From contig NZ_CP154826.1 of assembly GCF_039613825.1 (NCBI RefSeq), positions 3,348,001 through 3,412,000 on the forward strand: 64,000 nucleotides of DNA, in the 5' to 3' direction. Source of the DNA: Diaminobutyricibacter sp. McL0608. Lineage in GTDB: Bacteria > Actinomycetota > Actinomycetes > Actinomycetales > Microbacteriaceae. The position numbers and the translations under genes were made by a program. Below, one piece after another: positions 45,522 through 52,707 of this stretch. The notes below the pieces were generated by a model. The model did not search any database. It was not told the DNA's origin and was given only the letters and a program-made list of their open reading frames with translations. The number at the start of each line of letters is the position of its first letter. Within the stretch, counting starts at the first letter, position 1.

Positions 45522-46238
45522 TCAGCCTTGTTCGCGGATCGGCCGGATGAGCTCGGGGCTGTCGCCGGTGACCGGCCCGACCACATCGAAGACGAGCTGG
45601 TCGGCGACCGCGACCGCCGCGCGCACCGCCTCGTCGAGCAACGCCTGGTCACCGACCACTGTCGGGTCGATCCAGTGGTCCCAGAGCTCGCGGGGCAGCG
45701 GCACCGGGTTGCGGTCGTGGATGTGCTCGAGAGTCTTCACCGCGTCGGACGTGAGGATTGTCGTCGTCAGGTGCCAGCGATCGTCGTCGCCGCGCTCCTT
45801 CGCCGGATCGGCCCACCAGGCGTAGAGTCCGGCGAAACCCATGAGCTCGCCGTCGGCCGAGTGGATGAAGTACGGCGTCTTCTTCTTCGTCTCCGGGTCG
45901 GTCTGCCACTCGTAGTAGCCGATCGCGGGGACGATGGCCCGCTTCGAGACGACGGAAGCCTTGAACATCGGCTTCTCGGCGGCGGACTCGGCGCGGGCGT
46001 TGAACGTCGGAACTTTGGTCTTCAGCTCTTTGGACCACGAAGGCACGAGCGACCACCGGGCGAGCTCGAGGCGCCGCACCGGCGGCTCGTCGCCTTTCTT
46101 GCTCTCCAGCAGGATCGGCACCGGGTCGGTGGGACTGATGTTGTAGCTGGGACGCCAGTCACGGAAGTCGCCGCCCTCGGCCACGAACTCCTGGATCAGG
46201 TCGTCGGTCTCTTTGTCCATCGCGAAACGCCCGCACAT
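45522..46238 (-). CDS. SRAP domain protein (YedK/HMCES), abasic-site DNA-protein crosslinking
   Basis: A 238-residue SRAP protein. Cys2 directly after the initiator Met (MCGRF) is the nucleophile that forms a thiazolidine crosslink with abasic sites in single-stranded DNA after Met removal. The other active-site residues are Asn80 (FNARAES), Glu110 (GYYEW) and His174 (HDRNPVPL), at the expected spacing. The protein protects abasic sites during replication. The start is fixed by the MCGRF motif. No good Shine-Dalgarno precedes it, and TAGCCT six bases upstream could be the -10 of a leaderless message. It stands alone, with a palindromic element and an IS481 copy immediately upstream. Confidence 0.93.
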   Translation of the reverse strand: MCGRFAMDKETDDLIQEFVAEGGDFRDWRPSYNISPTDPVPILLESKKGDEPPVRRLELARWSLVPSWSKELKTKVPTFNARAESAAEKPMFKASVVSKRAIVPAIGYYEWQTDPETKKKTPYFIHSADGELMGFAGLYAWWADPAKERGDDDRWHLTTTILTSDAVKTLEHIHDRNPVPLPRELWDHWIDPTVVGDQALLDEAVRAAVAVADQLVFDVVGPVTGDSPELIRPIREQG

Positions 46239-46283
46239 AGGAACAGGCTAACGCGGACCCCCGACGCGGGTGCCCGCGCTCAT

Positions 46284-46340
46284 CGACTTGAGGCAAACCC
46301 CGGTAAAGGTGCCCCCGGCAGGGCGATATGCCTCAAGTCG
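46284..46340. repeat. 57-bp palindromic element, REP-like
   Basis: Perfect 12-bp arms CGACTTGAGGCA and TGCCTCAAGTCG flank a 33-nt GC-rich loop. It lies between the SRAP gene start and the left end of the IS481 element and is not part of either. It looks like a dispersed intergenic palindrome of the REP/MITE type; only one copy is in this window. Confidence 0.6.
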
Positions 46341-46357
46341 CGGAGCCCGCTTCTAGC

Positions 46358-46380
46358 TGTACTGCCCGGGGACGTTGGTT
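46358..46380. repeat. IS481 left terminal inverted repeat
   Basis: TGTACTGCCC followed by a 6-bp variable part and GTTGGTT. Twenty of 23 positions match the right repeat. Confidence 0.9.
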
Positions 46381-46419
46381 GATGTGTGACGACTCGCTGT
46401 AGTCGTTTCCGGATGTGAC

Positions 46420-46478
46420 GAGGGCCTCCGGGTGAGAGTGGAGCTGCTTAGACAACCACTTCGAACCGGGAGGCCCTC
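46420..46478 (+). promoter_or_regulatory. Hairpin covering the transposase ribosome binding site
   Basis: Arms GAGGGCCTCC (46420-46429) and GGAGGCCCTC (46469-46478) pair perfectly. The right arm contains most of the GGGAGG Shine-Dalgarno and abuts the GTG start, so a transcript reading in from outside would fold and hide the start. This is a known way for IS elements to limit transposase made from external transcripts. Confidence 0.6.
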
Positions 46479-47471
46479 GTGTCCCACGCTAATGCAGCCC
46501 TCACCCCAGTCCAACGCGCCCGGATCGCGCGTCTGATCGTTGAGGAAGGGTGGCCGGTCGCGCACGCAGCCACGTTTTTCCATGTGTCGTGGCCGACCGC
46601 GAAACGGTGGGCTAACCGGTATGCGGCGATGGGCCGCGACGGGATGGCCGATCGGTCCTCGCGCCCGCACCGGTCCCCGAACCGGACACCGCAACCGATG
46701 GTGCGGAAGATCGTGCATTTGCGGTGGAAGCAACGGCTCGGCCCGGTTGGCATCGGCGCGCAGCTCGGGATGCCCGCCTCAACGGTTCACGCGGTGCTCA
46801 CCCGGTGTCGGCTCAACCGGTTGCACCATGTCGATGTCAGAACCGGCGAGCCGGTCCGTCGTTACGAGCACGAGAAGCCGGGTGCGCTGATCCACGTCGA
46901 CGTGAAGAAGCTCGGAAACATCCCGGACGGCGGCGGCTGGCGGTTCGTCGGCCGGCAGCAAGGTGACCGCAACCGGGCCGCCACCCCAGGGAAGCCGCGC
47001 AACAAACGGTTCCAACCCTTGGTCGGGACCGCGTTCGTGCACACCGTCATCGACGACAACTCCCGGGTCGCCTATGCCGAGATCCACGACGACGAGACCG
47101 CAGCCACGGCGATCGGCGTCCTCCGTCGGGCCGTGTCCTGGTTCGCGGCCCGCGGCGTCACCGTCGAACGGGTGCTCTCCGACAACGGGTCCGCCTACAA
47201 GTCGCACGCCTGGCGAGACGCCTGCGCCGACCTCGGCATCAAGGTCAAGAAAACCCGACCCTACCGCCCGCAGACGAACGGGAAAATCGAGCGCTTCCAC
47301 CGCACCCTCGCCGACGGCTGGGCGTTCAGCCGCCACTACCACTCGGAATCAGCCCGCAGGGCAGCCCTCCCAGCCTGGCTGCACAACTACAATCACCACA
47401 GGCCCCACACCGCCATCGGCAAGGTCCCACCGATCACCCGGTTAACCAACCTGCCTGGGCAGTACAACTAG
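46479..47471 (+). CDS. IS481-family transposase
   Basis: A 330-residue DDE transposase with an N-terminal helix-turn-helix (WPVAHAATFFHVSWPTAKRW) and an integrase-like catalytic core. The catalytic residues are Asp141 (HVDVKKLG), Asp235 (SDNGSAYKS) and Glu271 (NGKIERFHRT). Exactly 35 residues lie between the last two, the DD(35)E spacing of IS481. The GTG start has GGGAGG five bases upstream, buried in a hairpin. The stop TAG is supplied by the CTAG at the insertion site, outside the inverted repeat. The gene is full length and appears intact, so the element may be active. Confidence 0.93.
   Translation: MSHANAALTPVQRARIARLIVEEGWPVAHAATFFHVSWPTAKRWANRYAAMGRDGMADRSSRPHRSPNRTPQPMVRKIVHLRWKQRLGPVGIGAQLGMPASTVHAVLTRCRLNRLHHVDVRTGEPVRRYEHEKPGALIHVDVKKLGNIPDGGGWRFVGRQQGDRNRAATPGKPRNKRFQPLVGTAFVHTVIDDNSRVAYAEIHDDETAATAIGVLRRAVSWFAARGVTVERVLSDNGSAYKSHAWRDACADLGIKVKKTRPYRPQTNGKIERFHRTLADGWAFSRHYHSESARRAALPAWLHNYNHHRPHTAIGKVPPITRLTNLPGQYN
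47444..47466. repeat. IS481 right terminal inverted repeat
   Basis: The reverse complement starts TGTACTGCCC and ends GTTGGTT, mirroring the left repeat. It overlaps the last codons of the transposase. Confidence 0.9.
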
Positions 47472-48565
47472 CGGCGGCGGAATTCTCCTGCGGCCGGACA
47501 GTCGAACGGGTCGCGGGCAGACAGGCCGACCCGGTTGAGGTAGCGCACCACGATGCCGTACGACTTCGGAAGTGTCGTCTCGGTGTAGAGGATGTTCTCG
47601 GTGGCGCAGTGCTCCTTGACGATCGCCGCCGCCTTGCGCAGGTGGGGCCGGGGCATGTTCGGGAACAGGTGGTGCTCGATCTGGTAGTTGAGGCCGCCCA
47701 TGAAGGTGGACATCCCCGTGCCGCGGATGTTGCGCGAGGTGAGGACCTGCTTGCTCAGGAAGTCGACCTTGACGCCGGCTTCGATGATCGGCATGCCCTT
47801 GTGGTTGGGGGCGAAGGATGCGCCCATGTACACGCCGAAGACGGCGAGCTGCACGCCGATGAAGGCGAAGGCCATACCGAGCGGGAGGAACGTGAAGATG
47901 GCGCCGAGGTAGATCGCGAAGCGGATCGCGATGAACACGATCTCGCGGGCCCGGCCGTCCACCTTCTCTTTTCCGACCAGCGTGCGGAAGGACAGCGCGT
48001 GCAGGTTGATGCCCTCGAGCAGCAGGAGCGGGAAGAAGAGGTAGCCCTGGCGCTTGGTGATCGCCCGCACGATGCCCCGCTGTTTCGCGGCGTCTTCTTC
48101 GATGAACGAGACGGTGTCGAAAGCGATGTCGGGGTCTTTGCCGATGGTGTTGGGGTTCGCGTGGTGCCTGCTGTGCTTGGTCATCCACCACGCGTAGCTG
48201 ATGCCGACGACGGCGGTGGCGAGCAGGCGGCCCGCACGGTCGTTGGCCGGTCCGGATGCGAGCACCTGGCGATGCGACGCCTCGTGCGCCAGGAAGGCGA
48301 ACTGGGTGAAGATGACACCGAGCGCCGCCGCGATGAGCAACTGGAACCAGCTGTCGCCGAGCAGCACGAAGCCGGTCGTCGCGCCGCCCAGTGCGGCCAC
48401 GAGGATGCCGAAGACGGTCACATAGAACCACGGAGTGCGGCGGAGCAGGCCGTGATCGCGCACGGTGTTCAGCAGCGTGGAGTACGTGTTGGTCACGCTC
48501 GGCGTCGCGTCAATGCGTTTGACCGTTCGGCGTACCGGTCCCAGGGTTGCGGTCAGAGCCGTCAT
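47468..48565 (-). CDS. Fatty acid desaturase, membrane acyl-lipid/acyl-CoA type
   Basis: A 365-residue di-iron membrane desaturase with all three histidine boxes: HEASH (94-98), HSRHH (131-135) and QIEHH (about 295-299). The Gln-containing third box is typical of front-end and linoleoyl-CoA type desaturases. About four hydrophobic segments flank the boxes. It introduces a double bond into membrane lipid acyl chains using O2 and an electron donor, probably a ferredoxin/reductase encoded elsewhere. GAAGG lies seven bases before the ATG. The TAG stop lies in the CTAG target of the adjacent IS481 element; removing the element leaves the same stop, so the gene is not truncated. Transcribed divergently from the exopolysaccharide locus across 483 bp. 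Confidence 0.92.
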   Translation of the reverse strand: MTALTATLGPVRRTVKRIDATPSVTNTYSTLLNTVRDHGLLRRTPWFYVTVFGILVAALGGATTGFVLLGDSWFQLLIAAALGVIFTQFAFLAHEASHRQVLASGPANDRAGRLLATAVVGISYAWWMTKHSRHHANPNTIGKDPDIAFDTVSFIEEDAAKQRGIVRAITKRQGYLFFPLLLLEGINLHALSFRTLVGKEKVDGRAREIVFIAIRFAIYLGAIFTFLPLGMAFAFIGVQLAVFGVYMGASFAPNHKGMPIIEAGVKVDFLSKQVLTSRNIRGTGMSTFMGGLNYQIEHHLFPNMPRPHLRKAAAIVKEHCATENILYTETTLPKSYGIVVRYLNRVGLSARDPFDCPAAGEFRRR

Positions 48566-49048
48566 CAGCCAGCCTTCGTCGAATCGACTTCTCAGCCGGC
48601 GTTCTCGGACGGACGTCCGTAGATGGCCTCAGCATACGGGTGGGTGCTGATGGAACGCTGCGAATCGCCCAAAACACAAGGGGGCAGCGAGCACCCCCCG
48701 GACGGGGGAGGTTTGCTTCAGTCTAAAACCGATGTATTCTCACTTTTGTGAATAGGTGAGAAACAATCAGTTTCCTCAGCGTTAACGTGCCACGGTCTCT
48801 CTCCCCTTTCACATACCCGAATGATCGCCTGTAAACCCGACACGCAGGGACACTCTTGTGAACGTGCTCGCCCAAGGTCGAACCACTCGACCGACACCCG
48901 CCACCCGATCCTTCGTGGTGCTCAGCGGACGCGACACGCACAGTGTGACCCCCACGGACGGAGCCGGCGGCAACAAAGCCGTTCGAGACCACGGCTTTCC
49001 CCCAGTTGCCGTCGACTCCCCCGCAATCAGGTCAGGTCGGTGGATCGC
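48566..49048. promoter_or_regulatory. Divergent intergenic region between desaturase and exopolysaccharide locus
   Basis: These 483 bp contain no gene I can support. They hold a CCCCC-GGAC-GGGGG hairpin (48695-48708), an AT-rich stretch with nested inverted repeats (48735-48762), and the GGTGG ribosome binding site of the glycosylphosphotransferase. The AT-rich part is the best place for the promoters of both directions. An in-frame upstream extension of the 49049 gene from 48821 encodes Arg/His/Ser-rich sequence unlike a protein and was rejected. Confidence 0.5.
48737..48762. promoter_or_regulatory. Inverted repeat, candidate operator of the exopolysaccharide locus
   Basis: TTCTCAC and GTGAGAA form perfect 7-bp arms 12 bp apart. 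An overlapping alternative pairing (TATTC-CAC with GTGAATA) shares the left arm. It lies about 290 bp upstream of the first exopolysaccharide gene in an AT-rich patch, as expected for a regulator binding site. No regulator gene is adjacent. Confidence 0.4.
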
Positions 49049-50560
49049 ATGACCGTCCTCAAGCCGCGCCTCTCGTTCCACAGCCATGCCGGAGCGGCCG
49101 TCAGTCACTTCCCGTTCCGCCCCGCCGTCGTCCGGACGAGCGAGCGCGCCTGGGCCCGCAGCTACCGCCTGCGCCTCCTGGTCACTGACACGGTCATCAT
49201 CGTCGCCTTCTGCTTCGGGTCGATGTTCCTCCGGTTCGGTTTCGACGAGACGCACGCCTTCGTCGGCGGCTACCGCACCGACTACTTCTCGATCGCCGTG
49301 ATCATCTCGCTGGTCTGGATGTTCACCCTCGCCGCCTATCACACACGCGATCCGCGGGTGGTCGGTATCGGCGTCACCGAATACAGGCGGGTCGTCAGCG
49401 CGAGTGCGATCACCTTCGGCCTCCTCGCGATGGTCTTCCTGGTCGCGAAGGTCGACATCGCGCGCGGCTACTTCGTACTGGCCCTCCCCGTCGGAGTGCT
49501 CGGCGTGCTCACCAGCCGGTGGGTGTGGCGCAAATGGCTGATCCGGCAGCGGATGTTCGACCACTACCTGTCGCGCGCCCTCGTCGTGGGAGGCGCGGAC
49601 GACGTCGAATACGTCGTGAAGCAGATCGACAAGAAGTCCGGCGCTGCGTACCACGTGGTGGGCGCATCCGTCGACGACCCCAGCCGTCCCGTCGTCTTCC
49701 CCGCTCACGAGGTCCCGGTGGTGTCCGACCTCGCCGGCGTCGCCAAGGCCGCCGCGACCCTCAACGCCGACACTGTGATCGTCGCCGGCCAGCCCCAGGG
49801 CGGCAGCGACTACATCCGATCCCTGGCCTGGCAGCTCGAGGGAACGGCGACTGAGCTCGTCCTCGCGTCGCGGCTGGTCGACGTCGCCGGCCCGCGCATC
49901 CATTTCCGCCCCGTCGAGGGGCTCCCGCTCATCCACGTGGAGATCCCTCAGTTCGAGGGCGGCAAGCACATGATGAAACGAGCCCTCGACGTGACGACGT
50001 CCGGCTTCGCCCTCCTGCTGCTGTCGCCCCTCTTCCTCGTCGTCGCCATCCTGGTGCGCCTCGACAGCGGCGGTCCCGCCCTCTTCAGCCAGGAACGGGT
50101 CGGACGCAACGGCGCGACCTTCAAGATGTACAAGTTCCGTTCGATGGTCGTCACGGCCGAGACGGATCTCGAGAAGCTGAAAGCCCAGGACGAGGGCAAC
50201 GGCGTGATGTTCAAGATCAAGAACGACCCGCGCGTCACGCGTGTGGGCCGCGTACTCCGCAAGTACTCGATCGATGAGCTTCCGCAGCTGTGGAACGTGT
50301 TCGTGGGGGACATGAGCCTGGTCGGGCCACGCCCGCCGCTGCCCGTCGAAGTCCGCGAATACGAGCGGCATGTCCACCGTCGGCTTTATATCAAGCCGGG
50401 CCTCACCGGCATGTGGCAGGTCAACGGACGGTCCGATCTCTCATGGGAGGAGAGTGTGCGGCTCGATCTGTACTACGTCGAGAACTGGTCCCTGACCGGT
50501 GACCTCGTCATCATGTGGCGCACCGTCAAAGTGCTCACACATCCCGTCGGAGCTTACTAG
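49049..50560 (+). CDS. Polyprenyl glycosylphosphotransferase (exopolysaccharide chain initiation)
   Basis: A 503-residue WbaP/CpsE-like enzyme. Four transmembrane helices lie in the first ~165 residues, followed by a CoA-binding-like Rossmann domain (RALVVGGADDVEYVVKQI) at about 180-300. A fifth helix near 315-335 leads into the catalytic bacterial sugar transferase domain (KRALDVTTSGFALLL, FSQERVGRNGATFKMYKFRSM, DELPQLWNVFVGDMSLVGPRP). It transfers a sugar phosphate from a nucleotide sugar to undecaprenyl phosphate on the cytoplasmic membrane face and starts repeat-unit assembly. The sugar is unknown. The ATG at 49049 has GGTGG five bases upstream; longer frames encode non-protein-like sequence. 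It heads the plus-strand locus to 59753. Confidence 0.93.
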   Translation: MTVLKPRLSFHSHAGAAVSHFPFRPAVVRTSERAWARSYRLRLLVTDTVIIVAFCFGSMFLRFGFDETHAFVGGYRTDYFSIAVIISLVWMFTLAAYHTRDPRVVGIGVTEYRRVVSASAITFGLLAMVFLVAKVDIARGYFVLALPVGVLGVLTSRWVWRKWLIRQRMFDHYLSRALVVGGADDVEYVVKQIDKKSGAAYHVVGASVDDPSRPVVFPAHEVPVVSDLAGVAKAAATLNADTVIVAGQPQGGSDYIRSLAWQLEGTATELVLASRLVDVAGPRIHFRPVEGLPLIHVEIPQFEGGKHMMKRALDVTTSGFALLLLSPLFLVVAILVRLDSGGPALFSQERVGRNGATFKMYKFRSMVVTAETDLEKLKAQDEGNGVMFKIKNDPRVTRVGRVLRKYSIDELPQLWNVFVGDMSLVGPRPPLPVEVREYERHVHRRLYIKPGLTGMWQVNGRSDLSWEESVRLDLYYVENWSLTGDLVIMWRTVKVLTHPVGAY

Positions 50561-50607
50561 CCGCTCGGGCTGCACCACCCAAGGTCTCGAAGAAAACAGG
50601 TACTGCA

Positions 50608-51267
50608 ATGAACAGCAAACTCGTCGCCACGGCGACTGCGTACATCGCCACTGCGATTCTGGGGGTCGCTCTCTTGAGCGGATGCGCCGGCCCCGTCGCT
50701 CAGCCCCATGCGGGCTACAGCGGGGCCGATCCGAAATCGTCGACGACGGCGACACCGGAACCGTCGCCCTCCGGCACGGCATCGCCCAAGCAGGGGTTCG
50801 TCGACTCTTCGAAGGGCGCGCCCGTCGTCCATCGCGCCGGTGAGCTCCCGGCCGCGAAGAAGGCCGCCGCGACCGCCGCGACGTTCGCCACCAAGAGCGG
50901 CTACCCCGACGGCGTGACGCTCGCAGTCTCCGACTTCGCACGCGGAACCACCACCGACCAGGGCAAGGGCGAGATCACCGGCGCTCCGTTCATCATCATC
51001 GCCGTCACCGTGCACAACGGCAGCACCAAGCCGCTGAACCTCGCGGCCGTCGTCGCGACGCTCAAATACGGCTCGAACCTCGTTGCTGCCCCGTACTACG
51101 GAACAGAGGCCAAGGTCGGCGACTTCTACGGCACCCTCGCCGCAGGCAAGGACCAGGTAGCGACCTACGGCTTCCAGCTTCCCAAGTCGACCAACCAGGC
51201 GACGCTCTACGTCGACCTCGACGGCGCACACCAGCCCGCGGCCTTCACCGGAACGATCCCGAACTGA
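50608..51267 (+). CDS. Secreted lipoprotein of the exopolysaccharide locus
   Basis: A 219-residue lipoprotein. The signal peptide ends in the lipobox LLSGC (residues 22-26, lipidated Cys26), followed by a Ser/Thr/Pro-rich spacer to about 60. From about 115 a beta-sandwich-like domain resembles the DUF4352/immunoglobulin-like fold (FIIIAVTVHNGSTKPLNL, then GTLAAGKDQVATYGFQLP). It would be anchored outside the membrane. It overlaps the following flippase-like gene by one base (TGATG), so the two are translationally coupled. A role in polymer export or attachment is inferred from position only. An upstream in-frame start at 50515 would bury the signal peptide and was rejected. Confidence 0.82.
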   Translation: MNSKLVATATAYIATAILGVALLSGCAGPVAQPHAGYSGADPKSSTTATPEPSPSGTASPKQGFVDSSKGAPVVHRAGELPAAKKAAATAATFATKSGYPDGVTLAVSDFARGTTTDQGKGEITGAPFIIIAVTVHNGSTKPLNLAAVVATLKYGSNLVAAPYYGTEAKVGDFYGTLAAGKDQVATYGFQLPKSTNQATLYVDLDGAHQPAAFTGTIPN

Positions 51268-52667
51268 TGTCCGACCTGTCGCAGCAGCAGCCCTCCCTGT
51301 CCCGGCGCCGCTCGGGCCGGGCGCTGGGGGCTGTCTGCGCCCAGGTGTCCCAGGCGGGCGCGAGCCTCGTCCTCCAGCTGCTCGCCGCCCATGCTCTCGG
51401 GATCGCAGGTTTCGGCGCGTTCGCCATCCTGTACGGAGTGATCGTCCTCCTCACCGGGTTCGTCACCGGCTTCGTCGGCGACTCGCTGACGGTGCTGGAT
51501 CGCTCCGATCGCCGCATCCGTTCCGCTCTGCAGGGCTGGTTGCTGGTCCTCAGCTTCTCCGCCGCCCTCGGGGGCGGCTTCATCCTCGCGCTCACCGGGC
51601 TCATCACCGTCGGCGAGGCCTGGCTCTTCGCCGCCGCGACGGTGGCGTTCGTGCTCGAGGACGCCCTGCGCCGACTCCTCATGGCGCAGCTGCGCTTCTG
51701 GCGGATCGTGGTGATGGATGCGTCGGCCCTGGTCGGCTCGCTCCTCCTGCTCGCCGCCGCTGCGAAGGCCGGGCCTCTCACCCTCGGATCGTTCCTCGCG
51801 GCGCTCGCCGTCGGACAGGCCGTCGGGATGGTCGTCGGCGTCGTACTCCAGCCGCGGGCCGAACGGTACGTCGTTGCCTTCGTCACCGGCGGGTACCGAG
51901 AGGTCGCCGGCTACGGCAGCTGGCGCGCAGTGCAGCAAGCGGTTCGGCCGGCGCTCCTCACCTGCGTGCGCACGCTCGTCTTCGTCATGCTGGGCCTCGC
52001 CGCGACCGGCCAGCTCGAGGCCGCGCGCATCTACGTCTCCCCGACGCTCCTCTTCGTCTCCGGGCTCTCCTCCTTCCTTTTCGCGTCCTTCGCGAGCGCG
52101 AGGGATGTGCGGCTCGCCGCGCTCCTGCGCCGCGCCGACCACGGGGTCTACACCCTCCTCGCCGCCACCGTCGTCATCGGCGGGGCGTCGATCCTCATGC
52201 TCCCTCTTCTCGGAAAAGTGATCACCGGCGACGCGCTCGATGTGTGGACTGTCGTCGGCTGGGTCGCCTATTCGGCGTCGGTGGCCGCGGTCACCCCGTA
52301 TGGAGCGCTCGCCGCAGTCCGCGGCAGGCAGGCAGCAGTGCTCGGGCTCCGGGTCGCAGACTCGGCGCTCTCACTGCTGCTTGCGGCGCTCCTCCTGGCC
52401 GGCGGAGCATCCGTCGCCTTCACGCCCCTGGCGCTCGCCGGGGGGTCCCTGCTGGGAGGACTCGCCATTCGGTGGTTCCTCCTGCGTCGCCCGGCCTCGG
52501 ACTCCCGAGATACCGGTCATGCAGAACCGACCCATACGCAACGCAAAGCAGCTCATACGGAACCGACAACGCCGCGCTCACGAAAATCCCGACAACCGCG
52601 AACAGAGCAGCAAGCCGGCCCCGGCCCCGCTCGAATCCTCGAAAGCAAGGTCAGGGTCCATGTCTAA
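51267..52667 (+). CDS. Polysaccharide flippase-like integral membrane protein (Wzx/MOP type)
   Basis: A 466-residue protein with about 10-12 hydrophobic helices up to residue ~405, then a ~60-residue hydrophilic tail rich in His, Thr, Pro and Arg. An N-terminal VSQAGASLVLQLLAAHALG segment followed by FGAFAILYGVIVLLTGF resembles the first helices of MOP-superfamily polysaccharide flippases. In this locus it would flip the undecaprenyl-linked repeat unit to the outer face. Sequence support is moderate, since the family is weakly conserved. The start overlaps the lipoprotein stop by one base. The gene runs to 40 bp before the chosen start of the next gene. Confidence 0.75.
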   Translation: MSDLSQQQPSLSRRRSGRALGAVCAQVSQAGASLVLQLLAAHALGIAGFGAFAILYGVIVLLTGFVTGFVGDSLTVLDRSDRRIRSALQGWLLVLSFSAALGGGFILALTGLITVGEAWLFAAATVAFVLEDALRRLLMAQLRFWRIVVMDASALVGSLLLLAAAAKAGPLTLGSFLAALAVGQAVGMVVGVVLQPRAERYVVAFVTGGYREVAGYGSWRAVQQAVRPALLTCVRTLVFVMLGLAATGQLEAARIYVSPTLLFVSGLSSFLFASFASARDVRLAALLRRADHGVYTLLAATVVIGGASILMLPLLGKVITGDALDVWTVVGWVAYSASVAAVTPYGALAAVRGRQAAVLGLRVADSALSLLLAALLLAGGASVAFTPLALAGGSLLGGLAIRWFLLRRPASDSRDTGHAEPTHTQRKAAHTEPTTPRSRKSRQPRTEQQAGPGPARILESKVRVHV

Positions 52668-52707
52668 GTCCACAGCACCATTCCAACCTCAACCGGGAGC
52701 TACGCAC

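Larger units (their letters stand above)
46358..47466 (+). mobile_element. IS481-family insertion sequence, complete
   Basis: The element is about 1.11 kb and carries one intact transposase. Terminal inverted repeats are 46358-46380 and 47444-47466, matching at 20 of 23 positions and starting TGTACTGCCC, the IS481 family end. CTAG flanks both ends (46353-46356 and 47468-47471), matching the family's preference for NCTAGN targets and short target duplications. One base on each side separates CTAG from the inverted repeat, so the exact duplication length (4-6 bp) is ambiguous. It sits between the SRAP gene and the desaturase gene without breaking either. Confidence 0.92.

Noticed and set aside
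48821-49048. N-terminal extension of the glycosylphosphotransferase
   Set aside because: The extra 76 residues are Arg/His/Ser-rich with no family similarity, and a Shine-Dalgarno precedes the ATG at 49049.
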